From Pseudomonadales bacterium (GTDB lineage Bacteria; Pseudomonadota; Gammaproteobacteria; Pseudomonadales; Azotimanducaceae): 64,000 nt of DNA. A program made the position numbers and the translations under genes. The stretch's first letter is position 1, and each line of letters begins with the position of its first letter. Shown piece after piece: positions 50,535 through 59,186 of the stretch. The notes beneath the pieces were generated by a model. It did no database searches, was not told where the DNA came from, and worked only from the letters and a program-made list of their open reading frames with translations. The stretch covers positions 1 through 64,000 of the forward strand of contig JANQPF010000009.1 in NCBI GenBank assembly GCA_028285415.1, read 5' to 3'.

Positions 50535-52247
50535 CTGACGCAGCACGTCTACGAAGGCTACGAAGGTGAAGAGTTCGCCTACGACGTGATTGTCGTGGGT
50601 TCCGGCGCCGGCGGCGGTATGGCCGCCTATGTGCTGACCCGGGCAGGACACAAAGTCCTCATGCTGGAAGCGGGCCGCGACTACGACCCCGTCGCCGAAA
50701 CCCCCATGTTCAATACCAACGCCGAGGCGCCGCTACGCGGCACACGCACGCCGGACAAACACTTCGGCTTTTACGACGCCACCGTCGACGGCGGCTGGGA
50801 CGTACCGGGCGAACCCTACACGATGGCGGACGGCACCGACTTTCTGTGGTGGCGGGCGCGCATGCTCGGTGGAAGGACCAATCACTGGGGTCGTCTGTCA
50901 CTACGCTTCAGCCCGCACGATTTCAAAGCTGCAACTCGCGACGGTCTCGGCGCGGACTGGCCGTTCGAGTACGACACGCTTGCCCCCTGGTATGACAAGA
51001 CGGAAACGATCGTCGGCGTCTGCGGCGACAATCCCGGCCTCGACGACATCCCGGATGCTGCGCCCGGCGTTCTGCACAAACCACCGCAACCGCGGGTGCC
51101 GGAACTGCTGCTGGCTGCCGCGGCGAAGAAGCTGGGGATTCCAACGGCTTACATGCATCGGGCAATTCTCACGCGGCCGCTGGACAATCGTCAGCCCTGT
51201 TTCTGGGCAACTCCCTGCGGCCGCGGCTGCTCCATCGGCGCTGCGTTTCAGACCACCACTTCACTCCTGCCGCTGGCGCTCGAAACCGGCAACCTGAAGA
51301 TCGTGACCGACGCCATGGTGCATACGGTGGCCGTCGACGACACCGGCCGCGCGACCGGCGTCACTTTCGTAAACCGAAAGACGCGCAAGCCCGAAACTCT
51401 GTCAGCGCGGGTTGTGGTGCTCGCAGCCAGCGCCTGCGAAACCGCCCGCATCCTGCTGAACTCGCGGACGGATGCGCTGCCTGACGGCGTGGCGAATTCC
51501 AGCGGTCAGGTTGGCAGGAACCTCATGGATTCGACGGGTGCAAGCTTCACGGGACTGGTACCGGCGCTCGAAAACCGACCGCGCTATAACGAAGATGGAC
51601 ACACGGGCAACCACATCTTCATCCCCTGGTGGGGACATGCCGCACAGGCGAAAGGTGAGCTCAACTTTCCTCGGGGTTATCACTTCGAGCTCGGCGGCGC
51701 GTTCCCCGCGCCTGGCATGGGCGCCGGCTCCAGTGCCGCGGGTTATGGTCTAGCGCTCAAAGAACGGGTCCGCAGCCGCTACGGTGCGTACGTTGGTCTG
51801 TCACTACGCGGCGAGATGGTGGCAAGCGACGACTGCTACATGGAGATTGATGGGGAGGTTCGGGATCAGTGGGGCATTCCCGTGCCGAAGTTCCACTGGA
51901 AATGGTCTGAGCACGAGCTCAACCAGGTTGCCCATGGCCGCGACACTGCACGGCAGATCATCGAAACCATGGGCGGGCAGATGCACAACCCCGATCAACT
52001 GCCGGAAGAGGCCATCAAAAAAGGCGGTGAGATCATTCACGAAGTGGGGACTACCCGGATGGGCACGGATCCCGGAACGTCGGTGACCAACGAGTGGGGA
52101 CAGACATGGGACGTGCCGAACCTCTACGTCATGGACGGTGGCGTGTTCGCCTCCAACCCACACAAAAACTGCACGCTGACGATCATGACGCTCGCCATGC
52201 GCAATGCGGACCACCTGGCGCAAGCCATGGGTCGGGGGAACGTATGA
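50535..52247 (+). CDS. GMC-family oxidoreductase, first copy (apparent CTG start)
   Basis: This flavoenzyme has the FAD motif DVIVVGSGAGGGMAAYVL, GGRTNHWGRLS, HEVGTTRMGTDP, and a C-terminal active-site block SNPHKNCTLTI with His and Asn. It matches the large subunit of gluconate/glucoside 3-dehydrogenase-type enzymes. No ATG, GTG or TTG lies upstream in frame before the stop at 50502; CTG 50535 follows GGGGGAGAGG and gives a normal N-terminus of 570 residues. The GTG at 50586 would start inside the first beta strand and lacks a ribosome site. The small subunit gene overlaps by 4 bases. No signal peptide; export with the Tat partner is expected. Confidence 0.88.
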   Translation: MTQHVYEGYEGEEFAYDVIVVGSGAGGGMAAYVLTRAGHKVLMLEAGRDYDPVAETPMFNTNAEAPLRGTRTPDKHFGFYDATVDGGWDVPGEPYTMADGTDFLWWRARMLGGRTNHWGRLSLRFSPHDFKAATRDGLGADWPFEYDTLAPWYDKTETIVGVCGDNPGLDDIPDAAPGVLHKPPQPRVPELLLAAAAKKLGIPTAYMHRAILTRPLDNRQPCFWATPCGRGCSIGAAFQTTTSLLPLALETGNLKIVTDAMVHTVAVDDTGRATGVTFVNRKTRKPETLSARVVVLAASACETARILLNSRTDALPDGVANSSGQVGRNLMDSTGASFTGLVPALENRPRYNEDGHTGNHIFIPWWGHAAQAKGELNFPRGYHFELGGAFPAPGMGAGSSAAGYGLALKERVRSRYGAYVGLSLRGEMVASDDCYMEIDGEVRDQWGIPVPKFHWKWSEHELNQVAHGRDTARQIIETMGGQMHNPDQLPEEAIKKGGEIIHEVGTTRMGTDPGTSVTNEWGQTWDVPNLYVMDGGVFASNPHKNCTLTIMTLAMRNADHLAQAMGRGNV

Positions 52248-52924
52248 CCCATCTCACCCGCAGAGAATCCTTCCGCCGCGCGGCAATATTGGCTGGTGCC
52301 AGCGGTCTGCCCTTCGGCTGCGCGCCTGCGAGCGAGTCCGTGCCGGCGGCCTGGCAGCCGCTGGAACTCAAACCCGTCACCGCAACGGGCTATGGCACCG
52401 ATCCGAACCTCATCCACCCGGCACCCGCGCCCTGGATCCTGACGCTGACCGAAAAACAGCGCAATCTCGCGGGGGTGCTCGCCGACATTCTGATTCCCGC
52501 AGAAGGAGACATTCCTTCCGCCACGGGGGCCGGCGTCATCGACGTGCTGGACGAGTGGGTCAGCGCGCCCTACCCCCTGCAGCAGGAGCATCGGGCGGTG
52601 TTGCTGAGCGGGCTCGACTGGTGCGAGCGGGAAGCTGACAACCGCTTTGGATCAACGTTCGCGACGCTCACCGAAATGCAGCAGCTCGAGATTGTCGACG
52701 ACATTGCCTTTCCCGAACGGACGGCTGCGGCGTTCGCCCAGCCGGCAGCGTTCTTCGACGTCCTGCGCAGACTCGTGGCCGGCATGTTTTATTCGAGCCC
52801 GGAAGGCGCGGCTGAGCTCGGCTACCTGGGGAACGTACCGATCAGCGGCGACTGGCCGGGACCCACGGCGGAAGCGATGGCGCACCTGAACGAACAGCTG
52901 AACAAACTGGGGCTGGAGCTTTGA
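52244..52924 (+). CDS. Gluconate 2-dehydrogenase subunit 3 family protein (first pair)
   Basis: The 226-residue protein starts with a Tat signal (TRRESFRRAAILAGASG) and a Cys (about 26) that may be lipidated. The rest has the gluconate_2-dh3 pattern, including LAGVLADILIPAEGDIPSATGAGV. Such small subunits escort the GMC partner to the periplasm. Its ATG overlaps the GMC stop (ATGA), so both form a pair; the second GMC gene follows after 33 bases. Confidence 0.9.
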   Translation: MTHLTRRESFRRAAILAGASGLPFGCAPASESVPAAWQPLELKPVTATGYGTDPNLIHPAPAPWILTLTEKQRNLAGVLADILIPAEGDIPSATGAGVIDVLDEWVSAPYPLQQEHRAVLLSGLDWCEREADNRFGSTFATLTEMQQLEIVDDIAFPERTAAAFAQPAAFFDVLRRLVAGMFYSSPEGAAELGYLGNVPISGDWPGPTAEAMAHLNEQLNKLGLEL

Positions 52925-52957
52925 GGCGCCCTGAACAACCTGGAGGGGAGAAGATCC

Positions 52958-54643
52958 GTGTCCAAAACTGAGATCGAATTTGATGCCATTGTCGTCGGCT
53001 CCGGCATCTCCGGCGGCTGGGCAGCCAAAGAGCTCACCGAACGCGGCCTGAAAGTGCTGCTCCTCGAACGTGGCCAGAACGTCGAGCACATCAAAGACTA
53101 CACCAACGCCACCAAGGCGCCCTGGGAGTACCCGCATCGCGGCGGGCGCACCTATGCCATGGAAGAAGCGTATCCGGTGCTTAAGCGTGACTATCCACTC
53201 AACGAAAAAAACCTCGACTGGTGGGCATCCGATCAAGATTCACCGTATACCGAGATCAAACGCTTCGACTGGTACCGTGGCTACCAGGTTGGCGGACGTT
53301 CCCTGACCTGGGGGCGGCAAAGCTACCGCCTGGGTGATCTCGACTTCGAAGCCAATGCCAGAGAAGGCATCGCCGTGGACTGGCCGGTACGCTACGCGGA
53401 GCTTGCTCCCTGGTACGACCACGTCGAGCGCTTTGCGGGCATATCGGGATCAAGAGAAAACCTGCCGCAGCTGCCGGACGGTGAGTTCCAACCGGCCATG
53501 CCGCTCAACTGTGGCGAGGAGCTGGTCGCCGACAAGCTGAAGGCCGCGTTTGACGGCGTCCGCCGCATGATTCCCGGACGAGTTGCCAACCTCACCCAAC
53601 CGCTGCCCGGCCGCAGCCCTTGTCAATTTCGCAACGCCTGCTGGCTGGGGTGCCCGTTCGGCGGTTATTTCAGCACGCAGTCTTCGACGCTGCCGGCGGC
53701 CATGGCAACGGGCAACCTGGTGCTGCGTCCCTTCGCCATTGTCACCGAGCTCAACTACGACGCGGACAAAAGGCGCGTGGTTGGCGTCAGGGTGCAGGAC
53801 GCGGTCACGAACAATACCACCGAGTACCAGTCAAAAATTGTGTTCCTCTGCGCGTCCACGCTGAACTCCACCTGGCTACTGATGCGTTCTGCAACCGACA
53901 TCTGGCCCGGCGGTCTCGGCAGCAGCTCCGGCGAGCTCGGCCACAATCTGATGGATCATCACTTCCGCCTTGGCGCGCGCGGGCGCATCGACGGCCTGGA
54001 AGACAAGTACTATTACGGCCGGCGACCGACGGGCTTCTACATTCCCCGCTACCGCAACGTTGGTGACGACAAACGCGAGTATCTGCGCGGCTTCGGCTAT
54101 CAGGGTGGCGCCTCACGGGAAGACTGGACCCGCTCCGTCCGCGAGCTTGGCGTCGGCGGTGATTTCAAAGACAGCCTCTCTCAGCCGGGCGCCTGGACCA
54201 TCGGCGCTACCGCTTTCGGCGAAATGCTGCCGGATCACAAGAACCACATCTCAATCGACGAGAGCCGGACCGACAAGTGGGGACAGCCGGTCCTCGCCAT
54301 CGACTGCGAAATCGGCGAGAACGAGCATCTCATGCGCAAGGACATGATGAACGACATGGCGGAAACGCTGGAGGCGGCCGGGGTCAAGGACGTCTTTACC
54401 TACGACGTTGGGTACGCGCCGGGACAAGGCATTCACGAGATGGGAACGGCCCGCATGGGCCGCGACCCGAAAAGCTCGGTGCTCAACAAATGGAACCAGG
54501 TGTGGGATGCACCCAACGTTTTCGTCACGGACGGCTCATGCATGACGTCTGCGGCCAACCAGAATCCTTCCCTCACCTATATGGCGCTCACGGCGCGCGC
54601 GGCTGACCATGCCGTTGCCGAGCTGAATCGCCGTAATCTCTGA
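52958..54643 (+). CDS. GMC-family oxidoreductase, second copy
   Basis: This 561-residue flavoenzyme has FDAIVVGSGISGGWAAKELTERG, GGRSLTWGRQSYR, HEMGTARMGRDP and the C-terminal SAANQNPSLTYMALTARAADH, where the first copy has His and this has Asn before the conserved QN. It starts at GTG 52958 behind GGAGGGGAG. The layout (GMC then subunit 3) repeats that of the preceding pair, and the two GMC proteins share the subunit-3-linked subtype but are well diverged. A 3-dehydrogenation of glycosides is plausible. Confidence 0.92.
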   Translation: MSKTEIEFDAIVVGSGISGGWAAKELTERGLKVLLLERGQNVEHIKDYTNATKAPWEYPHRGGRTYAMEEAYPVLKRDYPLNEKNLDWWASDQDSPYTEIKRFDWYRGYQVGGRSLTWGRQSYRLGDLDFEANAREGIAVDWPVRYAELAPWYDHVERFAGISGSRENLPQLPDGEFQPAMPLNCGEELVADKLKAAFDGVRRMIPGRVANLTQPLPGRSPCQFRNACWLGCPFGGYFSTQSSTLPAAMATGNLVLRPFAIVTELNYDADKRRVVGVRVQDAVTNNTTEYQSKIVFLCASTLNSTWLLMRSATDIWPGGLGSSSGELGHNLMDHHFRLGARGRIDGLEDKYYYGRRPTGFYIPRYRNVGDDKREYLRGFGYQGGASREDWTRSVRELGVGGDFKDSLSQPGAWTIGATAFGEMLPDHKNHISIDESRTDKWGQPVLAIDCEIGENEHLMRKDMMNDMAETLEAAGVKDVFTYDVGYAPGQGIHEMGTARMGRDPKSSVLNKWNQVWDAPNVFVTDGSCMTSAANQNPSLTYMALTARAADHAVAELNRRNL

Positions 54644-54654
54644 GGAGACGCACA

Positions 54655-55263
54655 ATGGACAACAAATTCACCCGCAGACAAGTCATTGAACGCGCTCTGG
54701 TGGCCGCAGGCTGGGCCGGCCTGGTGGGCTCAACCACGCTCGCTGCTGCCTGCTCGAGAGAAACCCCGCAGGAACCCACCAACGAGCAGACCAAAGCGAT
54801 CGGCGAGTTCAGCGACGCCGACATCGCCTGGCTCGATGAGGTGGCAGACACGATCCTCCCCGAAACGGATACGCCGGGCGCCAAGGCGGCCGGCGTTGGG
54901 TCATTCATGGCGCTGATGGTGACGGATACCTATTCGCCGGAGGAACAAGCGGCCTTCCGTGAAGGCATGAACGCCCTGGAGGCAGCCTGTCACGATGCAA
55001 ACGGCGCCGGCTTCATGGGCGCAAACGCCGAGCAGCGTCTTGCGCTACTCGAGACGCTGGACGAAGCACAGCTGCGACAAACCACGCAGGATCCGGAGGG
55101 TGGCACGCACTATTTCAGGCCCATCAAAGAATTGACGGTGCTTGGCTACTTCACCTCCGAGATTGGCTATACCCAGGCGATGCGCTACGTCGAATCGCCG
55201 GGCCGCTTCGATCCCTGCGTGGAATACACCCCTGGTGAAAAGGCGTGGGCAAGACACGCCTGA
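54655..55263 (+). CDS. Gluconate 2-dehydrogenase subunit 3 family protein (second pair)
   Basis: The 202-residue protein has a Tat signal (FTRRQVIERALVAAGW) and a lipobox LAAAC (Cys about 33), so it should be a lipid-anchored periplasmic subunit. LDEVADTILPETDTPGAKAAGVG and FRPIKELTVLGYFTSEIGYTQAM fit the subunit-3 family. It lies 11 bases downstream of the second GMC gene and converges with the DUF1080 gene 7 bases away. Confidence 0.9.
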   Translation: MDNKFTRRQVIERALVAAGWAGLVGSTTLAAACSRETPQEPTNEQTKAIGEFSDADIAWLDEVADTILPETDTPGAKAAGVGSFMALMVTDTYSPEEQAAFREGMNALEAACHDANGAGFMGANAEQRLALLETLDEAQLRQTTQDPEGGTHYFRPIKELTVLGYFTSEIGYTQAMRYVESPGRFDPCVEYTPGEKAWARHA

Positions 55264-55270
55264 ATCTGAC

Positions 55271-56041
55271 TCAATCGAGCGTCTTGATCTCGATATTGCG
55301 GAACTGGACCGGATGACTCTCACTCTGCAGTGCAATGTAACCTGACGTCAGCGGTTTGCCCTCCGGCTTCATCTCAGGAAGGTAGCCGTCAACCACGCCG
55401 CCGCCAATGGTGAGCCCGCCATACTCCTGCACCACCTCGCCGTTCACGTAGTGCACCACCCGCTGGTCCGTATCAACCAGCACTTCCATCTGCACCCATT
55501 CGTCACCGTGAAAGGTCGGCGCAGCGGAAGGGATGCAGTGCGTCTCCGTGAACTCACCCCGGTAAACGATGTGAGTACCTGGCGAGCACATGTTGGCAGT
55601 GGGTCGTGCCTTACCGTCGCCCAGCCCGCCAAGAAACTGAACTTCGATCGAGATTGGGAACGTCTGCTCCGCGGGCATCGTTTCCGGGGGCTGGCTGTGC
55701 ACCATGACGCCGCTGTTCTTGAAGGCCCAGGCTTCGCCGCCGGGTGCCTGATCCCCAATGAAACGATACTCCAACCGCAATCGGTAGCGGGAATAAGGCG
55801 CCTCGTAGAAAAGGTGTCCGAACTGGTTGTCGAAATCATCGTAGTCGGCGTAGGACACCGTCAGCAGACCGTCGACGACACGAAACGTGTTCTGCCTGTC
55901 TTCACCCGGTTCCTGTCCGCGAATCTTTGGCGTCCATCCCGTGAGATCCCTGCCGTTGAAGAGCGATACCCACTCCGTCTCCGCCTGAACCGGCAAAGCT
56001 GCAAAGACAAACACCAGAACCGTAACGCTGTGCCTGACCAT
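55271..56041 (-). CDS. DUF1080 (3-keto-glycoside hydrolase-like) exported protein
   Basis: The 256-residue protein has a signal peptide (about 1-21) and the DUF1080 fold signature WVSLFNGRDLTGW, YRLRLEYRFIGD, GVMVHSQPPETMP and HCIPSAAPTFHGDEWVQMEVLV. Members of this family hydrolyse 3-keto-glycosides produced by GMC dehydrogenases. ATG 56041 is preceded by GAGGGGA. It is convergent with the GMC pairs and lies just before the sulfatase, so it probably acts on their products in the periplasm. Confidence 0.9.
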   Translation of the reverse strand: MVRHSVTVLVFVFAALPVQAETEWVSLFNGRDLTGWTPKIRGQEPGEDRQNTFRVVDGLLTVSYADYDDFDNQFGHLFYEAPYSRYRLRLEYRFIGDQAPGGEAWAFKNSGVMVHSQPPETMPAEQTFPISIEVQFLGGLGDGKARPTANMCSPGTHIVYRGEFTETHCIPSAAPTFHGDEWVQMEVLVDTDQRVVHYVNGEVVQEYGGLTIGGGVVDGYLPEMKPEGKPLTSGYIALQSESHPVQFRNIEIKTLD

Positions 56042-56146
56042 CAAATTCCCCTCGATCGAAGCCGGGCATCATAGCAGGTCGTCAGCGCGTAGCAGCCACC
56101 GGAACCTTCTGTCACACTCATCCAGGCATCCGCGGGAGAACATACG

Positions 56147-57709
56147 ATCAAACCGAACATTCTCTTTATCATTACGGATCAGCAGCGCGCCGACCATACC
56201 GGCTTCATGGGTAATGCCGTGGTCCGCACACCCAACATGGACAGCATCGCCGCGGCCGGCACTGTGTTCGAGAACGCCTGGGTTGCCAATCCCGTCTGCA
56301 TGCCCAACCGCTCGTCCATCATGACCGGACGGATGCCCTCCGCGCACGGCGTCATCTTCAACGACCGTTCGCTCGACTGGCATGCCAACACGTTCGTCAG
56401 GCAGTTCAGAAGCGCGGGATACGCTACCGGTCTCATCGGCAAGTCACATCTGCAACACGGCACCTCACGGAACGCCGTCGTGCCTTACCGCGGCGAAGGC
56501 GCAGTAACGTCGACGCTGCCTGCAGGCTGGGATGAAATCGAAAACTACGAGCGCTATCTCGAAGCATCGCCGGAAGACCCGGAGGACTTCTACGGCTTCG
56601 GCCACATTGAGCTTGCGTCCGATCACGGCGCGCGCATCACCGGTCACCACCTGCAATGGGCCCTGGCAAAGGGCGGCAGACGAGAGGATCTCTTTACCGA
56701 TTACGACGAGGCGGTGCGGGGCAACCATATCTCCGAGCGCTGGTGGCAGATTTACCAGCCGCCCTACCCCGAGGAGCTGCACTCAACCACCTTCGTCACC
56801 GAACGCACCATCAATTTCATCCGCGAAGCCGAAGCGAAACAACAGCCGTGGCTCTCCTGGTGCTCGTTTCCCGATCCGCACCATCCCATGACTCCCCCGG
56901 GGGACTGGTTCTTTCGCCACAAACCCGAAGACATGGTGCTGCCCCAGTCACGCCATGATCCGCTGACTGACGCACCGGCACATCTTCAGCAGTTCAAACA
57001 GATGCACCCGAGAGACCAGCGCAACTGGGTGGCTCCGTGCGGATACGGTGGTGACGATGAGATGCTCGCAGAAGCGATCGCCGCGACCTACGGGTCCATC
57101 GAAATGATCGACCACGGTATCGGGCGAATTCTGGATACCCTGGACAACCTCGGAGCCCGCGACAACACCATCATCGTCTTCACCAGCGATCACGGCGACA
57201 TGATGGGTGATCATGGTCTTTTTCTAAAAGGCTTCATGCACTACCGGGGCACGCTACAGGTGCCCATGGTGATCGACGTTCCGGGCAACGGCGCTGCGCG
57301 AACGGATTCGCTGGCATCAAGCGTGGATCTGGGCGTGACGCTCATGGACCTCTGCAATCTCGCACCCTACGACGGCATACAGGGAATCAGCCTGGCGCCG
57401 GTCATTACGGACCCACAGGCAGAGGTACGCGGACACGCGCTCATCGAGGACGATCTCTCGAACATCACCGCCAAGCTCACTCCGTTTCCCGGTAAAACCC
57501 GCACGCTCATCAGCGGCAAACATCGCTATACCTACAACAACAAAGGAGAAGAACAGCTGTTTGATCTTTCTACCGATCCCGATGAGATGAACGATCTGAA
57601 ACAGGACGGCATTCTCCGTTCGCGATTGATCGAGCAAATGATGGCAGCACTCGTTGAGACCGACGACGCGGCTCGGGGCGCACCCGCTACCGGCGCGCCC
57701 TTGCAGTAG
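56147..57709 (+). CDS. Sulfatase (type I, choline-sulfatase-like), ATC at the expected start
   Basis: The protein has KPNILFIITDQQRADHTGF at the N-terminus, whose Asp is a metal ligand, then CMPNRSSIMTGRMPS, a C-x-P-x-R site for formylglycine conversion, and FTSDHGDMMGDHGLFLKG and GISLAPVI later. The frame holds no ATG, GTG or TTG between the stop at 56090 and the ATG at 56207, which would delete the first strand and the metal-binding Asp. ATC 56147 sits exactly where family members have Met and follows GGGAG. The gene may use ATC, or may have lost its start. No signal peptide is seen. Confidence 0.85.
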   Translation: MKPNILFIITDQQRADHTGFMGNAVVRTPNMDSIAAAGTVFENAWVANPVCMPNRSSIMTGRMPSAHGVIFNDRSLDWHANTFVRQFRSAGYATGLIGKSHLQHGTSRNAVVPYRGEGAVTSTLPAGWDEIENYERYLEASPEDPEDFYGFGHIELASDHGARITGHHLQWALAKGGRREDLFTDYDEAVRGNHISERWWQIYQPPYPEELHSTTFVTERTINFIREAEAKQQPWLSWCSFPDPHHPMTPPGDWFFRHKPEDMVLPQSRHDPLTDAPAHLQQFKQMHPRDQRNWVAPCGYGGDDEMLAEAIAATYGSIEMIDHGIGRILDTLDNLGARDNTIIVFTSDHGDMMGDHGLFLKGFMHYRGTLQVPMVIDVPGNGAARTDSLASSVDLGVTLMDLCNLAPYDGIQGISLAPVITDPQAEVRGHALIEDDLSNITAKLTPFPGKTRTLISGKHRYTYNNKGEEQLFDLSTDPDEMNDLKQDGILRSRLIEQMMAALVETDDAARGAPATGAPLQ

Positions 57710-57723
57710 CTGGAGACAATGAT

Positions 57724-58158
57724 ATGAACGACAGCGAACGACTCGTGATCGAAGCCGCTTGCTACCGACTGGTAACCGACTACTGCCACTTCGTGGACCA
57801 CGGCGAGGCCAGCCGGATCGCGGATCTCTTCACCGATGACGGGGTCTGGACCTCGCCGGAGAACACCATGACAGGGCGCGATGAGCTACGCGCGGGTTTT
57901 CAGGCGCGGGAGGACAACAAAGGCCGCATGTCGCGCCACGTGTGCAACAACTTCCGTTTGTTCGAGATCAGCGAGAACCGGGCAAAAGGCTGTGTTTATC
58001 TCACCCTGTATCGTCACGACGGCGAGCCCGGCCGCTCCTTCTCGCCGCTTGATGGACCCGTTGTCGTCGGCGAGTACGAAGATGAATTCGTACGCACCGA
58101 TGACGGCTGGCGTATCAAGCATCGCGCCATCAAAGTTGCTTTCGTCAAACGGGATTAG
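57724..58158 (+). CDS. SnoaL-like (NTF2-fold) protein
   Basis: The 144-residue protein has the NTF2-like helices and strands: YRLVTDYCHFVDHGEASRIADLFTDDGVW, MTGRDELRAGF and EYEDEFVRTDDGWRIKHRAIKVAF, typical of the SnoaL_4 family. Such proteins are often ring-hydroxylating dioxygenase beta-like or isomerase/hydratase proteins; no catalytic pair can be named here. It follows the sulfatase by 14 bases and overlaps the convergent dehalogenase gene by 4. Confidence 0.88.
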   Translation: MNDSERLVIEAACYRLVTDYCHFVDHGEASRIADLFTDDGVWTSPENTMTGRDELRAGFQAREDNKGRMSRHVCNNFRLFEISENRAKGCVYLTLYRHDGEPGRSFSPLDGPVVVGEYEDEFVRTDDGWRIKHRAIKVAFVKRD

Positions 58159-59186
58159 CGGATCAATGTTTCAGCGGGCAATTCCCGGTCCTGCATGAAG
58201 TCCACGATGAGCTCTGCAAGCTCGGGGCCGGCGTCTTCCTGCACGAAGTGACCCGCACCGCGAATGGTGACGTTCCGTGCCGTCGGCACTCTGTCCAGAA
58301 ACGTCTGCTCACCGCCGGCAGTTACCGGATCCGAATCGGTAAACGCCACCAGGAAAGGTTTGTCCCACTGCTCGTAAACAGATTCCCAGACGGCCTCGTT
58401 TTCCCTCAGCTGCGACGGCACCAGGTACGGCATGATCTGCGCCGCAGCTTTGTACCGCTGTTCCGGAAAAGGTGCTTCATAGGCAGCGCGCAGATTGCTT
58501 TCGCCGCCCATGAAGTCCATCAGCTCGCCGATGGGCAGATCGTCGACGTGGTAGCTGTAGGCGACCCACCGCGGAAACGTCACGTTGGACCGCAGCTCTT
58601 CCATGGTCATGGGACCCTCCCACCAAACCGCAAGTCGAAAGAGTGGATAGCCGATCCATCCCTGTAGCCCGGACGCTGACGGCAAACCCGTGTTCGAGAC
58701 GACCACGCGGGCGTAGCGATCCGGCTCGGCCGCCACCACCCTGAGACCAATCAGACCGCCCCAATCCTGTCCGAAGAACGTGACGTTGCGTAGATCAAGG
58801 TTGGCAACCAGCTGACGCATGAATCCAACCTGCATGACATAGCTGTAAGCTGCTTCATCATCGTACTTGTCGGATTTGCCGAAGCCGGGAAGATCCGGCG
58901 CAACCACCCGGTAACCGGCGTCGACGAACACAGGAATCATCTTGCGGAAAAGATAGCTCCAGGTGGGCTCGCCGTGGATGAGCAGAATGACCTCGCCGTC
59001 CGCCGGCCCTTCGTCCAGATAGTGGATGCGCAGGTCTTCAATCTGCATGTAGTTCGGTGCAAACGGATACTCTTCGAGACCGGCAAAACGCGCTTCCGGC
59101 GTGCGCAGGATGCCCGGCTTGATCTCCTCTGCAAACGCCATTGGGGCCGCGATAAGTGCCCATAGCAGCACAACACATTTCATCAT
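58155..59186 (-). CDS. Haloalkane dehalogenase-like alpha/beta hydrolase with signal peptide
   Basis: The 343-residue enzyme has a clear signal peptide (about 1-19, cut before EEIKPG), then EYPFAPNYMQ, LIHGEPTWSYLF, the nucleophile elbow FFGQDWGG (Asp then halide-binding Trp), FTDSDPVTAGG (acid) and GAGHFVQEDAG (His). The layout is that of haloalkane dehalogenase subfamily I, which would be periplasmic here; these enzymes are usually cytosolic. An epoxide hydrolase is a less likely alternative. Its first ATG overlaps the stop of the DUF6178 gene (ATGATGA). Confidence 0.9.
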   Translation of the reverse strand: MMKCVVLLWALIAAPMAFAEEIKPGILRTPEARFAGLEEYPFAPNYMQIEDLRIHYLDEGPADGEVILLIHGEPTWSYLFRKMIPVFVDAGYRVVAPDLPGFGKSDKYDDEAAYSYVMQVGFMRQLVANLDLRNVTFFGQDWGGLIGLRVVAAEPDRYARVVVSNTGLPSASGLQGWIGYPLFRLAVWWEGPMTMEELRSNVTFPRWVAYSYHVDDLPIGELMDFMGGESNLRAAYEAPFPEQRYKAAAQIMPYLVPSQLRENEAVWESVYEQWDKPFLVAFTDSDPVTAGGEQTFLDRVPTARNVTIRGAGHFVQEDAGPELAELIVDFMQDRELPAETLIR

